A stretch of DNA of 64,000 bases. Origin: an uncultured Lachnospiraceae bacterium. GTDB taxonomy: Bacteria > Bacillota > Clostridia > Lachnospirales > Lachnospiraceae. The stretch is taken from assembly GCA_958428365.1 (NCBI GenBank), contig CAUAFT010000009.1, positions 62,001 to 126,000 on the forward strand. Direction: 5' to 3'. The translations under genes and the position numbers were made by a program. The notes beneath the pieces were generated by a model. That model made no database searches and was not told where the DNA came from. It saw nothing but the letters and a program-made list of their open reading frames with translations. Position 1 is the first letter of the stretch. Each line of letters starts with the position of its first letter. Positions 61,271 to 64,000 of the stretch are shown here, piece by piece.

Positions 61271-64000
61271 TTACTCGCCAGTCAATTCTATTAATAAATT
61301 CCGAAGCAGTTCTTCCGCCTCGTCATCTTCATACAATTTTAATTTTGTTCTTACCTCTTCCACTTTCTGCTCGATTTCCTCTTCCAGATCATGTTCCAGA
61401 ATCGCTTCGATCTCCTGCATACTCTCCTTTGGACGGAAGTTCTCCAAAGCTCCCAGAGACATCTGCAGCTTTTCTTTAAGCTCCTCTTCAGACAGCCTGT
61501 TCGCAACATTCTTTTCCTTCTGCCGGATCCTGCCTTTTTTCATCAGAACCCGTTTCACCTCGCTCAAAAGCGCCGCATAATGATCCAGGAGCTGTTCTGC
61601 ATTTTCATCGATGAACTCATATCTTCCCTCTTTTGCCGCAAATTCATGCTGCTTCGCTTCCTCTGAGAGCTTGTCCGCTCCGATATTTGCCGCCGCGCTC
61701 TTTAAAGCGTGGGTCTCAATATCATAATTGTGATAATCCTTCTCAAGAGCAAGCCGGCGGATCAATTTCAGCTTTTCTTTTCCCTCCATCAAAAACAGCT
61801 CCAGCAGATCCAGGTAATCATCCAGTCCGCCGCCCTTGCGTTCCGTAGCCTTGCGGACGTCTACTTCCCTCATATAGATCTCCGCCAGATCGTCCTCCGT
61901 GATGAGCACCTCTTCCACTTCTTCATCAATGTGCTGCTTTAAAGTCCCAGGGATCCACTTACTCAATGCTCTGTGCAATTCTATCCTGGAAATAGGCTTT
62001 GCAATAAAATCCTGGAATCCATGGCTTAGAAACATCTCCTTCGCACCCTGGATGGCATTTGCCGTCAGTGCGATCATAATCGGCGTCTTTCCATTCTCAC
62101 CGCACTTCTCCCGAATGATCTCTGCCGCCTCAATGCCATCCATCCCCGGCATCATGTGATCCATCAGGATCAGATCATATTTTCGCTCTTTTACCATGCG
62201 GATGGCATCTCTTCCCGACAAAGCCTCATCCAGCTGAAACTGATAATCCAAAAGCATCTTGCTGGCAACCTTCAGATTGACCTTATTATCATCCACCAAA
62301 AGGACCTTATATTCCGGCACGACAAACATGGATTCCAGATTCTCCCGCCAGTCTTTGACACTGATCGGAACCTCGCTGACTGTTCGGGCATCCTCCACCT
62401 TCTGTGGAATCCTGACCGTAAAGACGGTTCCCTCTCCATATACGCTGTCCACCGTGATGCTTCCCTCCATCAGATGAACCAGACGTTTGGATATGGTAAG
62501 CCCCAGACCGGTTCCCTCCACCTTTCGGTTCTTCTTCGTATCCACCTGTTGAAATTCCTCGAAGATCTTATCCAGATCCTCCTGTTTGATCCCCATTCCG
62601 GTATCCTGTACCTCAAAGACCAGACCGATGTCGGAGGTCTCGCTCTTCTCTGCCGAAACCTTCAGCTTGACATAGCCTTTTTTGGTGAACTTTACCGCAT
62701 TATTCAAAAGATTGATCAGAATCTGGCGGATCCTGCCCTCATCTCCCACCAGCCTGTGGGGGACGTCCGGCTGCAGTTCCAGAAGGATCTGCAGTCCGTG
62801 CTCCGCCGCCACGATCTTAATCATATTTGTGACCTCTTCTAAGAGAATCTGTATGTAATATTTATCCTCGATCAGTTCCAGTTTTCCGGATTCCACCTTG
62901 GACAGATCCAGGATATCGTTAATGATTCCCAGCAGGTTCTTGGACGCCGTCTTGATATCACAGGCATAGTCGTACATTTTTCTGCCCCGGCTCTCCTCGA
63001 TAATCAGCTCGCTCATTCCGATAATGGCGTTCATCGGCGTGCGGATCTCATGAGACATATTCGCCAGGAAATCGCTCTTGGCACGATTCGCCTGCTCCGC
63101 CTCCTCCCGGATCTCCATGATCTCTCCGATGAGCTGATAAGTATCCGTTACATCAAAAATGAGCATCGTGTATCCCCGCACCATACTTTCCTCATCCGTC
63201 ATCGCTTTCAGATGTCCTTCATAAAATTTTTCCCGAAACGCAAATTCGCATTTTCCCGGCGTCTGTAAAAGATCTATGGGAAAATCCTCAATCTGAGTGA
63301 TATTCCTGATCTTTCCGTCCTTCAACTCCGGAAACACACCAAGAGACGCCTGATTATATTCTATGATATTTTTATTGACGTCCATAAAAATAACACAGTC
63401 ATCAATGGTCTCCAACACCTCCGAAAAACCGCTCCGGTACATATCAAAACCACTTTTATTCCAGAGAATGATCACCAGCAAAGATACAATGATACAAATG
63501 ATCATCGGAACAGGATTATAGAGAAATGAGATCATCTTCGACTCGTACAAAAGCAACAGAAAGATCGCAATGCCCAGGGCGGTTCCGGTTCCATACAGAT
63601 TCCTCTTTTTCTTCTTGTTGTCAGTCTGCGCCCCACTGTAAAACAGAATACTCAATGTGGAAAAATAAGGAAGCAGAACAGATACAAAAAGATAGACATA
63701 ATACATCGGTCCATGAACCAACAGCAGATGCGGATACCAGCCTCCGTCCTGGAACAGGATCCTGGTATAATACAGGCTGTGATATTCACAGGTGAGCACC
63801 GTCAACAGAACCAGCATATTCACGGTTCCGATCAGAGCGACAAAGCTCTTTGGCAATTTTACATCGCAGTATCTCGCCACGAATATCAACAGGAGCATAC
63901 ACAAAAAGCAGGAACCAATATACTGGATCTTCACTGCCAGAAGCGCTTCCTCTATGGACGTGGATGTGATCTCAAACAGATAGCCCGCATTGCGCAGTAT
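61271..64000 (-). CDS. Hybrid histidine kinase with receiver, HPt and helical module, 5' end cut by window edge
   Basis: 909 residues are visible. The frame stays open to 64000 and the first visible residues (EEALLAVKIQYIGSCF) match the N-terminal region of the kinase at 57930, so the true start is outside the window; a GTG at 63934 is not the likely start. A 7TM-type sensor, PAS-like region, HisKA (ANMSHEIRTPMNAI), HATPase (QILINLLNNAVKFTKKGY; GTGLGL), receiver (LILMDHMMPGMDG) and HPt (ETHALKSAAANIGADK) follow. The last 75 residues are the shared helical module. Confidence 0.92.
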   Translation of the reverse strand: MLRNAGYLFEITSTSIEEALLAVKIQYIGSCFLCMLLLIFVARYCDVKLPKSFVALIGTVNMLVLLTVLTCEYHSLYYTRILFQDGGWYPHLLLVHGPMYYVYLFVSVLLPYFSTLSILFYSGAQTDNKKKKRNLYGTGTALGIAIFLLLLYESKMISFLYNPVPMIICIIVSLLVIILWNKSGFDMYRSGFSEVLETIDDCVIFMDVNKNIIEYNQASLGVFPELKDGKIRNITQIEDFPIDLLQTPGKCEFAFREKFYEGHLKAMTDEESMVRGYTMLIFDVTDTYQLIGEIMEIREEAEQANRAKSDFLANMSHEIRTPMNAIIGMSELIIEESRGRKMYDYACDIKTASKNLLGIINDILDLSKVESGKLELIEDKYYIQILLEEVTNMIKIVAAEHGLQILLELQPDVPHRLVGDEGRIRQILINLLNNAVKFTKKGYVKLKVSAEKSETSDIGLVFEVQDTGMGIKQEDLDKIFEEFQQVDTKKNRKVEGTGLGLTISKRLVHLMEGSITVDSVYGEGTVFTVRIPQKVEDARTVSEVPISVKDWRENLESMFVVPEYKVLLVDDNKVNLKVASKMLLDYQFQLDEALSGRDAIRMVKERKYDLILMDHMMPGMDGIEAAEIIREKCGENGKTPIMIALTANAIQGAKEMFLSHGFQDFIAKPISRIELHRALSKWIPGTLKQHIDEEVEEVLITEDDLAEIYMREVDVRKATERKGGGLDDYLDLLELFLMEGKEKLKLIRRLALEKDYHNYDIETHALKSAAANIGADKLSEEAKQHEFAAKEGRYEFIDENAEQLLDHYAALLSEVKRVLMKKGRIRQKEKNVANRLSEEELKEKLQMSLGALENFRPKESMQEIEAILEHDLEEEIEQKVEEVRTKLKLYEDDEAEELLRNLLIELTGE

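Overview
The window looks like chromosomal DNA of a spore-forming Clostridia member, most likely Lachnospiraceae. The evidence is a three-gene GerA-type germinant receptor, SpoIIR, a Csp-type germination protease, a SigD-like promoter, strong AGGAGG ribosome sites, and families such as DUF1934, DUF4474 and TrmB. No rRNA, CRISPR array, intact prophage or transposase was found. Assignment below family level is not supported.

Layout. 1-10.8 kb (all minus strand): 3'-truncated polA, an M24 aminopeptidase and a 4HBT thioesterase, then an operon-like set reading LRR protein, VWA/metallopeptidase-like protein, MoxR ATPase, YhgE/Pip membrane protein. 10.9-16.6 kb: tRNA-Leu, a GT2-GtrA glycosyltransferase, a phosphodiester-glycosidase family protein, a decarboxylase with a TrmB regulator behind a palindromic operator, a transglycosylase and tRNA-Thr. 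16.6-20.2 kb: an accessory-looking patch of small genes (DUF4160, DUF2442, 49-aa, 102-aa and 32-aa proteins) followed by an HNH nuclease and a DnaQ-zinc ribbon exonuclease. 20.2-31.9 kb: housekeeping genes (threonine aldolase-like, GNAT, HAD, purD/purN/purM, asnS, a lipoprotein prolyl isomerase, galU, DUF1934, murI). 31.9-38.4 kb: spoIIR, gerA operon, gntR, ispE. 38.6-42.2 kb: a SigD-promoted 199-aa protein, nfo, a DUF4474 protein and a phosphoesterase.

42.2-64 kb is a signalling region. Four hybrid histidine kinases and two response regulators (one HD-GYP) flank the thiSFGHE operon, a cysteine hydrolase, a large surface protein and the Csp protease. Four of the six signalling proteins end in a similar helical module of about 70 residues that I do not recognise; one regulator appears to carry it twice. 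The thi operon has a strong promoter and a terminator-like leader hairpin that fits the thiS-motif (HMP-PP) riboswitch rather than a TPP riboswitch.

The most unusual feature is a family of three 240-250 bp fold-back elements (4.5, 26.1 and 36.6 kb). They share a core of two small hairpins with compensatory base changes between copies. The long outer arms differ between copies but keep two T.T mismatches exactly 10 bp apart. All three have the same orientation and follow the 3' end of a minus-strand gene. A separate 240-bp fold-back lies beside the second copy, and a smaller repeat family (18.1, 36.4, 38.5 kb) overlaps terminator-like hairpins.
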